From assembly GCF_001548055.1 (NCBI RefSeq), contig NZ_AP014724.1, positions 186,001 to 250,000 on the forward strand: a DNA stretch of 64,000 nucleotides, written 5' to 3'. Positions 29,602-37,591 of this stretch are shown piece after piece. Numbering within the stretch: the first letter of the stretch is position 1; each line of letters opens with the position of its first letter. This DNA comes from Sulfurospirillum cavolei (lineage in GTDB: Bacteria; Campylobacterota; Campylobacteria; Campylobacterales; Sulfurospirillaceae). Both the position numbers and the translations under genes were made by a program. Under the pieces are notes generated by a model, which made no database searches, was not told the DNA's origin, and saw only the letters and a list, made by a program, of their open reading frames with translations.

Positions 29602-29607
29602 TATAAT
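29602..29607 (+). promoter_or_regulatory. Extended -10 promoter for 29635 gene and mltA
   Basis: TATAAT preceded by TG one base upstream (TGTTATAAT), an extended -10 element 27 nt before the small gene's ATG. Confidence 0.6.
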
Positions 29608-29634
29608 TTTTCACGTCATTTCAAAGGATGCATT

Positions 29635-29805
29635 ATGGAACTCAATATTTCTCATATTTTAGGTTTTCTTGGATGCGTGTCGGCTTATTTTATTTCGCTC
29701 TATTACGTCGGGTTGAACCACTGGATCGTGATGGAACACAATAAAATTTACGACGAGTTTGATGCGATTAAAAAAGAGTTGGCGGGACTCAAGAAATCTG
29801 CCTAA
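29635..29805 (+). CDS. Small single-span membrane protein (56 aa)
   Basis: A short gene with a good ribosome site (AAAGGATGC, 5-8 nt upstream) and a strong promoter. The product begins MELNISHILGFLGCVSAYF, one transmembrane helix of about 20 residues, followed by a charged, helical tail rich in Lys and Glu that ends GLKKSA. I do not recognise it. It precedes mltA by 36 bp on the same strand and is probably co-transcribed. Size, membrane span and coiled tail suggest a small regulator or stabiliser of an envelope complex, but this is inference only. Confidence 0.7.
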   Translation: MELNISHILGFLGCVSAYFISLYYVGLNHWIVMEHNKIYDEFDAIKKELAGLKKSA

Positions 29806-29841
29806 ATCAAGAGGCGATACGCCTCTTTTCACCGGATATGT

Positions 29842-30912
29842 ATGCGCTATTATTTTTCTTTCCTCGTTTGTTGCGTGTTTGTGTTGAGCGGTTGTGCTCC
29901 CAAAACGGCTCCTACGCCCCAAGACCAAGCTTTCGTCGATTCTTTAGAAGGTAGCAACGCCCGCTTTGAAGCGTTGAGTCAAAATGAAAACTTCGATCAG
30001 CTTTTAGAGCTTTTTAAAGAGAACTGTAAAGCTCCTTTGACGAAAAAAGTCTATGCAAACGTCTGCCGTCAAGCCAACGATGTTCAAGACGCCAAGAGTT
30101 TTTTCAAGCACTCTTTTACCTTGAAAAAAGTCGAACCCAACGAACAACGTTCCATGCTGACGGGGTATTACGAGCCGCTATTGCACGGCAGTTTAAAAAA
30201 GACGGAACGCTATAAATACCCCGTTTACGGCAAACCGAAAGATTTGGTTATGATCGTCGGCGAAAACGACAAAAAGATGCGCGGACGCTCCGTTAAAGGG
30301 AAAATGCTTCCGTATTACACGCGCGAAGAGATCGGCAAACGTAAACTCAATGCCGAAATTTTATGCTACGTTGACGATAAAATTGATCTATACGTGATGG
30401 AAATTCAAGGCTCTGGGCGTGTTGAACTCGAAGACGGACGGGTTATTTTCATCGGTTACGCCGATACCAACGGACATCCGTACAAATCGTTGGGACGAGA
30501 GATGATCAACCGCGGCATTTTCGCCAGCGTAGACGAAGTGTCGATGCAAGCGATGAAAGCGTGGTTATTGGCGCATCCTACGCAAATCGATACGCTTTTA
30601 AATACGAACCCAAGCTACGTTTTTTTCCGCCGAATGGAACAGCGTGCTACGGGAAGTTTAGGCTTGGTCTTAACGCCGGAGCGTTCGGTGGCGGTGGATA
30701 GAAGCTTCATTCCCTTGGGTTCGCTCTTGGCGATTCAAAGTTGCTCCGAAACGTACGACGTCGATCGCTTCGTTTTTGCGCAAGATACGGGCGGCGCGAT
30801 CAAAGGGCCTAACCGAGCCGATATGTTTATGGGGTATGGACAAAGAGCGGAGTATGTCGCGGGACAGTTGAAAGCCCCGCTTGAAGTGTGGATTATGGAA
30901 CCTAAGTTTTAA
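29842..30912 (+). CDS. mltA: Membrane-bound lytic murein transglycosylase A
   Basis: MltA cleaves peptidoglycan glycan strands with formation of 1,6-anhydromuramic ends. The 356-aa precursor is a lipoprotein: signal sequence with lipobox VLSGC near residue 19. Family features are MLTGYYEPLL near 110, MEIQGSGRVELEDG near 190, FIGYADTNGHPYKSLG near 205 and, near the C-terminus, the 3D-type segment FAQDTGGAIKGPNRADMFMGYG with catalytic Asp. Full length, probably active at the outer membrane. Confidence 0.95.
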   Translation: MRYYFSFLVCCVFVLSGCAPKTAPTPQDQAFVDSLEGSNARFEALSQNENFDQLLELFKENCKAPLTKKVYANVCRQANDVQDAKSFFKHSFTLKKVEPNEQRSMLTGYYEPLLHGSLKKTERYKYPVYGKPKDLVMIVGENDKKMRGRSVKGKMLPYYTREEIGKRKLNAEILCYVDDKIDLYVMEIQGSGRVELEDGRVIFIGYADTNGHPYKSLGREMINRGIFASVDEVSMQAMKAWLLAHPTQIDTLLNTNPSYVFFRRMEQRATGSLGLVLTPERSVAVDRSFIPLGSLLAIQSCSETYDVDRFVFAQDTGGAIKGPNRADMFMGYGQRAEYVAGQLKAPLEVWIMEPKF

Positions 30913-31018
30913 ACTAAAAAAAGGTAAACTAAACCTAGAATAACCCTCCATCGAAGCGGTTGATTTTCGCCGTGAACGAAGATAGCCGCGCTTGGAGCTG
31001 AGGATAACGGAGTAAGGT

Positions 31019-31609
31019 TTGAGAATTATTTTAGCAACGTCCAATCAAGGCAAAGTAAGAGAGTTTCAAGCATGGATCGGTGAGCATGAAGTGCTTGCGT
31101 ACAGCGACGTCATAGAACCTTTTGAGATTGAAGAGACGGGATTGAGTTTTAAAGAAAACGCGCTGATTAAAGCGCGCGCGGTGTATGAGCGGCTGGGCGA
31201 TAAAAATGTTTTGGTGTTGAGCGACGACAGCGGTATTAGCGTGCCCGCTTTGGGAGGAATCCCCGGTATTTACAGTGCGCGTTTTGCCGGAGCAAATGCC
31301 GGAGCGCAAGAGAATTTACACAAATTGATTCAAATGCTCAAAGACAACGCTCTTACCAAAACACCTGCGTTTTACACGGCGGCGATTGCGCTCGTGTGCG
31401 CCAAAGGCGAGTTTTGCGTGCACGGATGGATGCACGGCGAAGCGATTGCGCAGGCTCGCGGCAACAACGGTTTTGGATACGACCCGATGTTTATACCCGA
31501 AGGTTACGATAACACGTTGGGAGAGCTTGACGAAAGCGTGAAAAAAGCGTTTTCGCACCGAGCGCGAGCACTTGAACTCGCGCATATCGTCATCAAGAGT
31601 TTGAAATAA
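31019..31609 (+). CDS. rdgB: Non-canonical purine NTP pyrophosphatase (RdgB/HAM1)
   Basis: RdgB hydrolyses dITP, ITP and XTP to keep them out of nucleic acids. The 196-aa protein has LATSNQGKVREFQ at the start, LSDDSGISVPALGG near residue 68, NGFGYDPMFIPEG near 150 and SHRARAL near the end, all motifs of the family. The start is TTG at 31019 with GTAAGG upstream; the residue following fits the usual family N-terminus. Confidence 0.95.
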   Translation: MRIILATSNQGKVREFQAWIGEHEVLAYSDVIEPFEIEETGLSFKENALIKARAVYERLGDKNVLVLSDDSGISVPALGGIPGIYSARFAGANAGAQENLHKLIQMLKDNALTKTPAFYTAAIALVCAKGEFCVHGWMHGEAIAQARGNNGFGYDPMFIPEGYDNTLGELDESVKKAFSHRARALELAHIVIKSLK

Positions 31610-31639
31610 ATTTGAAATAAAAAAATCGTACAATACATT

Positions 31640-31688
31640 AGGCTTTTTTGATAATGGCTATGAGACATAGCTCTTATTAAAGAAGCCT
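31640..31688 (+). other. Long hairpin upstream of carboxynorspermidine synthase gene
   Basis: Two 23-nt arms (31640-31662 and 31666-31688) flank a 3-nt AGA loop. In RNA, 22 of 23 positions pair when G-U is allowed, with one mismatch. It lies between rdgB and the next gene, ending 25 nt before its start. No U-run follows, so it could be a factor-assisted terminator for rdgB or a leader regulatory element. Confidence 0.75.
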
Positions 31689-31713
31689 CATAATGAACTC
31701 CAAAAGGAAAATC

Positions 31714-32928
31714 ATGGCAACAGTTTTAATTATCGGAGCGGGTGGTGTCAGTCGCGTGGTCACCAAAAAATGCGCGATGAACAGTGATGTGTTTTCACAC
31801 ATAGTTTTAGCAAGCCGTACCAAATCCAAGTGCGACCAGATCGCTCAAGAGATCAAAGAATCTTTACATGTAAACATCGAAACGGCTGCGATTGACGCGG
31901 ATGATGTCGATGCGTTGGTCGCTCTCATCGAGAAAGTAAAGCCCGCTTTGGTGCTTAACATCGCACTTCCGTACCAAGACTTAACCATCATGGACGCATG
32001 CGTCAAAACCAAAGTGCCTTATCTAGATACGGCAAACTATGAGCATCCAGACCTCGCAAAATTTGAATACAAAGAGCAATGGGCAAGGGATAAAGCGTTT
32101 AAAGATGCCGGCATTATGGCGCTTTTAGGAAGCGGTTTTGACCCGGGCGTTACCAATGTCTTTTGTGCGTATGCACAGCAGTATCTTTTTGATGAGATCA
32201 ACTCTATCGACATCTTAGACTGTAACGCGGGCGATCACGGCTACGCGTTTGCAACGAACTTTAACCCAGAGATCAATCTTAGAGAAGTGAGCTCCAAAGG
32301 GCGTTATTGGGAAGAGGGCAAATGGATCGAAACCGAGCCAGTGTCTGTGAAAATGGTCTGGGATTACCCTGAAGTTGGGCCCAAAGACAGCTACCTACTT
32401 TACCATGAAGAGTTAGAGTCTCTCGTTCAAAACATCAAAGGACTCAAACGCATTCGTTTCTTTATGACGTTTGGTCAAAGTTACCTCACGCATATGAAAT
32501 GTTTGGAAAACGTCGGTATGCTCAGAATCGATGAAGTCGAACACAAAGGCATGAAAATCGTCCCGATGGAATTTTTGAAAACCTTACTTCCCGATCCTGC
32601 AAGTCTGGGTCCTCGAACGGTCGGCTTTACGAACATCGGTTGCGTGATCGAAGGACTTAAAGAGGGAAAAAAACGCAAAGTCTATATCTACAACGTCTGC
32701 GATCACCAAGCATGCTACCGTGAAACGGGCGCGCAAGCAGTTAGCTACACCACGGGAGTTCCTGCAATGATCGGCGCAAAGATGATGTTAGAGGGTAAAT
32801 GGGCTGGCAAGGGTGTTTTCAACATGGAACAATTCGACGCCAAGCCGTTTATGGACGAGCTCAACACCCAAGGGCTTCCGTGGAAAATCATCGAAATGAA
32901 GCCTGAAGAGACTTACGAAGTCAAATAA
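31714..32928 (+). CDS. Carboxynorspermidine/carboxyspermidine synthase (dehydrogenase)
   Basis: A 404-aa saccharopine-dehydrogenase-like enzyme that condenses L-aspartate semialdehyde with a diamine and reduces the Schiff base with NADPH, giving carboxy(nor)spermidine. Features: Rossmann start VLIIGAGGVSRVV, LNIALPYQDLTIMDAC near residue 90, GSGFDPGVTNVFCAYA near 145 and the conserved GDHGYAF segment. I start at ATG 31714, 4 nt after an AAAGGAAAATC ribosome site; an ATG 21 nt earlier is weaker. The decarboxylase partner nspC lies 3.5 kb away. A TTACATGTAA copy sits inside the gene and a palindromic terminator follows. Confidence 0.9.
   Translation: MATVLIIGAGGVSRVVTKKCAMNSDVFSHIVLASRTKSKCDQIAQEIKESLHVNIETAAIDADDVDALVALIEKVKPALVLNIALPYQDLTIMDACVKTKVPYLDTANYEHPDLAKFEYKEQWARDKAFKDAGIMALLGSGFDPGVTNVFCAYAQQYLFDEINSIDILDCNAGDHGYAFATNFNPEINLREVSSKGRYWEEGKWIETEPVSVKMVWDYPEVGPKDSYLLYHEELESLVQNIKGLKRIRFFMTFGQSYLTHMKCLENVGMLRIDEVEHKGMKIVPMEFLKTLLPDPASLGPRTVGFTNIGCVIEGLKEGKKRKVYIYNVCDHQACYRETGAQAVSYTTGVPAMIGAKMMLEGKWAGKGVFNMEQFDAKPFMDELNTQGLPWKIIEMKPEETYEVK
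31864..31873. repeat. TTACATGTAA palindrome (in carboxynorspermidine synthase)
   Basis: Perfect copy in the coding sequence, encoding part of SLHVN. Confidence 0.9.
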
Positions 32929-32940
32929 ATCTATCTCATC

Positions 32941-32966
32941 AAAAAACCTTACATGTAAGGTTTTTT
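32941..32966 (+). terminator. 26-bp palindromic terminator built on TTACATGTAA
   Basis: A run of A6, CC, TTACATGTAA, GG and T6 makes a perfect 26-bp palindrome 12 nt after the stop codon. As RNA it forms an 11-bp stem with a CAUG loop ending in a U6 run, a plausible rho-independent terminator working on either strand. Confidence 0.65.
32949..32958. repeat. TTACATGTAA palindrome (terminator core)
   Basis: Perfect copy forming the centre of the 26-bp palindrome. Confidence 0.9.
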
Positions 32967-32979
32967 GATTTCCTCTTTT

Positions 32980-32989
32980 TTACATGTAA
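32980..32989. repeat. TTACATGTAA palindrome (before DsrE gene)
   Basis: Perfect copy ending 10 nt before the DsrE-family start; its last A residues run directly into the AAAAGGA ribosome site. Confidence 0.9.
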
Positions 32990-32999
32990 AAGGACTCAC

Positions 33000-33338
33000 A
33001 TGTCACGAAAAGCAAAAATTCTCTGGACAACCGACAACAAAGAAACCTCTCTTCATATGGTCTGCCTGTACGCTCACAACGCTCTTTTAAAGGGCTGGAT
33101 GGACGAAGTCGAAGTGCTCGTTTGGGGTGCTTCACAACGATTGATCGCCGAAGATACCGAGGTGCGAGCCAAGGTCGAAGCGATGATCAAAGACGGTGTC
33201 AAAATGGTCGCGTGTCTCAAATGCGCCGATACGATGGAGCTGAGCACTTCGTTGCAAAGCTGTGGCATCGATGTCTTTTACACGGGCGAACTCTTAAGCG
33301 CGTGGATTCATTCCGGCGAAACCGTTGTGAGCGTATGA
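33000..33338 (+). CDS. DsrE-family protein
   Basis: A 112-aa soluble protein with the DsrE-like alpha/beta pattern: ILWTTDNKETSLHMVCLYAHNAL at the N-terminus, VEVLVWGASQRLIAEDTEV near residue 37 and VKMVACLKCADTM near 70. The Cys in CLKCAD is in a region used for sulfur handling in some DsrE proteins, but many homologues are of unknown function. It overlaps the SDR gene start by 4 bp, so both are made together. Confidence 0.75.
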   Translation: MSRKAKILWTTDNKETSLHMVCLYAHNALLKGWMDEVEVLVWGASQRLIAEDTEVRAKVEAMIKDGVKMVACLKCADTMELSTSLQSCGIDVFYTGELLSAWIHSGETVVSV

Positions 33339-34165
33339 TGGCTCAAACGATTTTGATCACCGGCTGTTCGAGCGGTATCGGCTATACGTGCGCACACGGA
33401 CTCAAGAAACTCGGTTACGACGTTTTTGCGACGTGCCGCAAAGAAGAGGACGTCGCTCGCTTGAAAAAGGAAGGACTGAACGCATTTAGGCTTGATTTGT
33501 GTGACTCGCAGAGTTTACATGTAGCCCTTGCGTGGATGCTCTCTCAAACGAGCGGTCGCATCGACGTGCTTTTCAACAATGCCGCGTACGGGCAACCCGG
33601 TGCCGTGGAAGATTTGAGACGTGAGGTTTTACGAGAACAGTTTGAAACCAACGTTTTCGGTACGCTGGAGCTAAGCAACCTCGTTTTGCCGTACATGCGC
33701 GCGCAAAAAAGCGGTCGCATCGTCTTTAATAGTTCCATTTTGGGTTTTGCGGCGATGAGCTATCGAGGGGCGTACAACGCTTCCAAATTTGCGATCGAAG
33801 GCTTTGCGGATACGATGCGTCTGGAGCTAAAAGGTAGCGGCGTGGAGGTTGTGCTCATTGAACCAGGACCCATTCGAAGTGCTTTTCGCAAAAACGCTTT
33901 AGCCAAATTTTTACGCAACATCGACCAAGAACGCTCCGCCCACAAAGACGTTTACGCTAAAACGTTAGAACGTCTCCAAAAAACGGGCGATGCGCCTTTT
34001 ACGCTGGGTGCGGAGGCGGTTTTAAAAGTTTTGGTGTGTGCCCTCGAATCCAAACACCCCAAAGCGCGCTACGGCGTAACCTTTCCTACAAAACTTTTTG
34101 CACTACTCAAACGCCTCTTGCCTACGTGCATGATGGACGTTATCGCACGCAAAGCGGGAGAGTAA
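33335..34165 (+). CDS. Short-chain dehydrogenase/reductase
   Basis: A 276-aa classical SDR. It has the nucleotide-binding TGCSSGIGYTC at the N-terminus, NNAAYGQPG near residue 90, catalytic Ser region FNSSILGFAAMSYRG near 138 and YNASK (catalytic Tyr and Lys) near 155. ATCRKEEDV after the second strand leaves cofactor preference open. Substrate unknown. The start is the first of two adjacent ATG codons overlapping the DsrE stop; a longer upstream frame inside the DsrE gene is not coding. Its stop codon lies in a bidirectional terminator. Confidence 0.9.
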   Translation: MMAQTILITGCSSGIGYTCAHGLKKLGYDVFATCRKEEDVARLKKEGLNAFRLDLCDSQSLHVALAWMLSQTSGRIDVLFNNAAYGQPGAVEDLRREVLREQFETNVFGTLELSNLVLPYMRAQKSGRIVFNSSILGFAAMSYRGAYNASKFAIEGFADTMRLELKGSGVEVVLIEPGPIRSAFRKNALAKFLRNIDQERSAHKDVYAKTLERLQKTGDAPFTLGAEAVLKVLVCALESKHPKARYGVTFPTKLFALLKRLLPTCMMDVIARKAGE

Positions 34166-34186
34166 AAGCCTTTTTGAGGCTTTTAC
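34162..34186. terminator. Bidirectional terminator between SDR and chemoreceptor
   Basis: GTAAAAGCCT, loop TTTTG, AGGCTTTTAC: a 10-bp perfect stem between convergent genes, with A/T runs on both sides. The SDR stop codon is inside the left arm. Confidence 0.75.
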
Positions 34187-34187
34187 G

Positions 34188-36314
34188 TTAGGTTCTAAAT
34201 TTACTTAAAATGGCGTTGAGTTTTTCGGTGAGGTCGTTGAGGTGCTCACTGGCTCCCGCGATTTCTTCGACGCTTCGCGTATTTTGGTTGGCGAGCGTGT
34301 TAATCTCTTCGATTTTGACGACGATGGTGTCGATTTGCTCGCCGGTGCGGATGTAGTCGTTGACCGTTTTTTCGTTAAGGCGGGTTGCCGTATTCATACG
34401 CTCGACCGTTTGGTTTATTTTGGCTTCGACGTCGTTCGCGACGCGGTTGAGTTCTTGGATCTCTTTGGAGTTGCGATTCATCTGTTCGCTACTGTCGTTA
34501 ATGGCTTGAACGATGACGTTAATCGTCGCATTGATCTCCAAAAGGCTTTTTTGCGTTCGCTCGGCGAGTTTTCGCACTTCATCGGCAACGACCGCAAAAC
34601 CTCGTCCGTGTTCGCCCGCGCGTGCGGCTTCGATGGCGGCGTTCAGTGCTAAAAGATTGGTTTGATCGGCAATGTCGCTGATAACGGTTAAAATGCTTTT
34701 GACTTGTTCGGCGTCATTGCTTAATTGTTGAATTTTGTTTGCGAGATCCATTTCGGTCGCTGCGCTGTTCTCTACGCGATCTCCCAAGTCTTGGATAAAA
34801 CCGCGTGCGGTTTGGAGTTCAAGGTTGGCTTTGACGATCTCTTCTTTGGAGGTTTTCGCTTCATCGACGGAAGTAACGATCTCTTTTTTGGTCGCACTTG
34901 ACATGTCGGTTGCTTGAGCGATAATCAGCGAAGATTCTTCGACGCGTTTGCCGACTTGTAAGGTCGTTGCGGAGAGTTCGTGCGCGATGGAGGCGTTTTC
35001 GCTGCTCGTATTTTTAGCAAGCGCGATGGTAGAGCGTACTTTTTCAATGAAATCGTTGATTTCCAAAGAGGCTTCGCCGATTTCGTCGCGGTGTTTGACT
35101 TCGAGTTGTTTGGTCAAATCGCCGTCCCCCGAAGCCAAATTATTGGCGGTCGTTTTGAGGTTCACAAGCGGTTTGGCGATCAAAGAGTTGATAAGAAAAT
35201 AGATGCAAGCGATCGCTATGATTGCCATCAAACTTCCAAGAACGATCGTATCGGAGATCATGGAGTTGATATTGGCATTGATTTTATCGCTCTTTTGTGC
35301 GACATGCGTATCGATATGTCCGATGTAAACACCTGAAACCAAGACCCAATCCCACTCTTTATAGTACCTAGCGTACGTGAGTTTGGGTTCGTCTTTTTTG
35401 GTTTCCGGATTCATAAAATTATACGTGATAAAGGCTCCGTCTTTCGATCCCGTTGCTCCTTCGATGATCTGTTTTCTAAAAGGGCGTCCTTGGGAATCTT
35501 TCCCGTCAATCGGAATCTCTTTGCCGATCCAGTCGTGATTGACACCGTGAAATGCGTAGCTATAGCCTTTATCGGTTTTTTGAATACCGTAAAAATAGCC
35601 GTCTCCCGCATAGCGAAGCTCTTGCAGTAGCTTAATCGCTTGCGTTTGAAAATAGGCTTTTATATCCGAAGCATAGTCGCCCGTGCCGATAACGATGTCA
35701 AGCGGCTCGTAATAAAAATTGTACGAAAGTTTGGGTTCGTCTTTTTTGCTGAGCGGATGAGGCCAGATAAAACGCGTGACGCCGTTTCCTTCTTTTGCCG
35801 CCTTAATGAGGTCTTTGATAACGAAATTTCCCTCTTTGTCTTTCATCTCGATCAAGTTTTTTCCGACTAAGGCTTTGTTGATCGGGTGGACGACGTTAAT
35901 GCCCTCGGTCGTATAAGCGTAAAAATAGCCTACGTCGTTGTTGTAGCGATACCCCTCAATGAGGCTTAAGAGCATCGTACGAAGCTCTTCTTTGGAAAGC
36001 TTGTCACGATTGTTTTTGTACATGTCGTCTAAAATTTTTTTAAACGTCAAAGCGTCGTTTTTGATTTTTGCGGCAATCTGTTCTTGCGAAGACGAGGCTT
36101 TGTAAAAGGCGTCGATCGCCTTTTCCGCCATCATCGTGTAGGCTTTAAGTTCATTTTGATTGGTCTCTAAGATCAATTCTTGCTCGTCGGCGACTTGCGC
36201 TTTGGCTAATGCGTGAGACTTGTAAATTGTGACGCACAGTGAACTTGCCGCAACAAAAAAAATCCCCGCGATAAAGAGCATCAACGTTTTGACTCGAATA
36301 CTTAAAGCATTCAT
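34188..36314 (-). CDS. Chemoreceptor with tandem Cache domains
   Basis: A 708-aa methyl-accepting chemotaxis protein. A membrane helix (about residues 8-30) is followed by a large periplasmic part containing two Cache_2-like modules. Each carries the family pattern: [15 protein letters not shown] with [13 protein letters not shown], then [18 protein letters not shown] with [14 protein letters not shown] second helix (about 360-385), HAMP and the signalling rod with [19 protein letters not shown] follow. I start at ATG 36314, with AAGGA 9 nt upstream, rather than the ATG at 36365. Cache_2 modules often bind small organic acids; the ligand is not known here. Confidence 0.93.
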   Translation of the reverse strand: MNALSIRVKTLMLFIAGIFFVAASSLCVTIYKSHALAKAQVADEQELILETNQNELKAYTMMAEKAIDAFYKASSSQEQIAAKIKNDALTFKKILDDMYKNNRDKLSKEELRTMLLSLIEGYRYNNDVGYFYAYTTEGINVVHPINKALVGKNLIEMKDKEGNFVIKDLIKAAKEGNGVTRFIWPHPLSKKDEPKLSYNFYYEPLDIVIGTGDYASDIKAYFQTQAIKLLQELRYAGDGYFYGIQKTDKGYSYAFHGVNHDWIGKEIPIDGKDSQGRPFRKQIIEGATGSKDGAFITYNFMNPETKKDEPKLTYARYYKEWDWVLVSGVYIGHIDTHVAQKSDKINANINSMISDTIVLGSLMAIIAIACIYFLINSLIAKPLVNLKTTANNLASGDGDLTKQLEVKHRDEIGEASLEINDFIEKVRSTIALAKNTSSENASIAHELSATTLQVGKRVEESSLIIAQATDMSSATKKEIVTSVDEAKTSKEEIVKANLELQTARGFIQDLGDRVENSAATEMDLANKIQQLSNDAEQVKSILTVISDIADQTNLLALNAAIEAARAGEHGRGFAVVADEVRKLAERTQKSLLEINATINVIVQAINDSSEQMNRNSKEIQELNRVANDVEAKINQTVERMNTATRLNEKTVNDYIRTGEQIDTIVVKIEEINTLANQNTRSVEEIAGASEHLNDLTEKLNAILSKFRT

Positions 36315-36445
36315 TACATTTCCTTCTTTTTCATATCGGTATTTATAATAACGCAATTGTGCCAAAAGTTTGCTCTAAAAACGATATAGGGCATTATTAA
36401 GAGGAAAAATGTTACATTAAATTAAGTTATTTTGGGAGAAGCGCC

Positions 36446-37591
36446 GTGGAAAAACAAAGCCAAATAGAAACGATTATGAAACAGATCCAAACCCCCGCAT
36501 ACGTCTGTGAGGAGGCACTTTTAGAGCAAAACTTAAAGCTTTTAAACGACGTCAGTAAACGCTCGGGTGCGACCATCTTACTTGCCCTTAAAGGCTTTGC
36601 GTTTAAAGCACTTGCCCCGTTGGTAGACCGATACCTTAGCGGTTGTACATGTAGCGGACTTCACGAAGCTAAATTTGCCAAAGAATTTTTCAAAGGCTCG
36701 GTGTGTACCTATTCACCTGCGTACAAAGAAGCAGACATCGACGAGGTCATCGCTTTGAGCGATCATCTTATCTTTAACTCGTTTAACCAATGGGAAAAAT
36801 ACAAGCATAAAGCCATGGGTAAAACCAGTTGTGGTCTGAGACTCAACCCTGAGGTCTCTTCCAGCCCCGTCGATTTGTACAATCCTTGCGGTCTTTATAG
36901 CCGTTTGGGCATCACCAAGGAAAATATGCAGTACGACAAACTAGAGGGCATCGAAGGGCTTCATTTTCACGCCCTGTGTGAGCAAGACGCGAGTGCTTTA
37001 GAAGAGGTCTTAAAAGGGTTTGAAGCGCGCTTTGGCGACTTGATCCCTCGCATGAAATGGGTCAATTTCGGCGGAGGGCATCACATCACGCGTGATGGGT
37101 ATGATGTGGAAAAACTCATCGCGCTGATCCAAGATTTTAGAGCGCGCTATAACGGCATTACGGTTTATTTGGAGCCGGGTGAAGCGGTAGGCTGGCAAAC
37201 AGGCCCGCTCGTGGCAAGTGTTTTAGACATCGTACACAACGGCATGGACATCGCTATTTTGGACATCTCCGCGGAAGCACATATGCCCGATACCCTTGCC
37301 ATGCCTTACCGTGCCGCTATTCGAGGGGCTGGAGAAGTCGGTGAAAAACCTTACATGTACCGCCTTGGAGGCCCGACGTGTTTAGCCGGCGACATCATGG
37401 GCGATTACAGTTTTGATGCACCGCTTAAGATCGGCGATAAGCTCATCTTTGAAGATATGATCCACTATACGATTGTGAAAAATACGACCTTTAACGGTGT
37501 CAAATTGCCCGATCTTGCCGTGCTTCACAAAGACGGACGCTACGAAGTAACGAGTCGGTTCGGGTACGACGAGTACGCAAGACGCAATTAA
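36446..37591 (+). CDS. nspC: Carboxynorspermidine decarboxylase NspC
   Basis: A 381-aa PLP enzyme of the alanine-racemase fold that decarboxylates carboxynorspermidine or carboxyspermidine, completing spermidine synthesis with the dehydrogenase at 31714. Visible: TPAYVCEEALLEQNL at the N-terminus, the PLP lysine in LLALKGFAF near residue 52, HFHALCEQDA near 175, VNFGGGHHIT near 210 and YLEPGEAVGW near 250, with CLAGDIMGDY near 315 supplying the second active-site residues. The start is GTG 8 nt after GGGAG. It converges on the phosphonate operon with a 4-bp overlap of stop regions. Confidence 0.92.
   Translation: MEKQSQIETIMKQIQTPAYVCEEALLEQNLKLLNDVSKRSGATILLALKGFAFKALAPLVDRYLSGCTCSGLHEAKFAKEFFKGSVCTYSPAYKEADIDEVIALSDHLIFNSFNQWEKYKHKAMGKTSCGLRLNPEVSSSPVDLYNPCGLYSRLGITKENMQYDKLEGIEGLHFHALCEQDASALEEVLKGFEARFGDLIPRMKWVNFGGGHHITRDGYDVEKLIALIQDFRARYNGITVYLEPGEAVGWQTGPLVASVLDIVHNGMDIAILDISAEAHMPDTLAMPYRAAIRGAGEVGEKPYMYRLGGPTCLAGDIMGDYSFDAPLKIGDKLIFEDMIHYTIVKNTTFNGVKLPDLAVLHKDGRYEVTSRFGYDEYARRN

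Noticed and set aside
33122-33334. Upstream extension of the SDR gene
   Set aside because: The frame continues upstream inside the DsrE gene, but the nucleotide-binding motif of the SDR begins right after ATG 33335.
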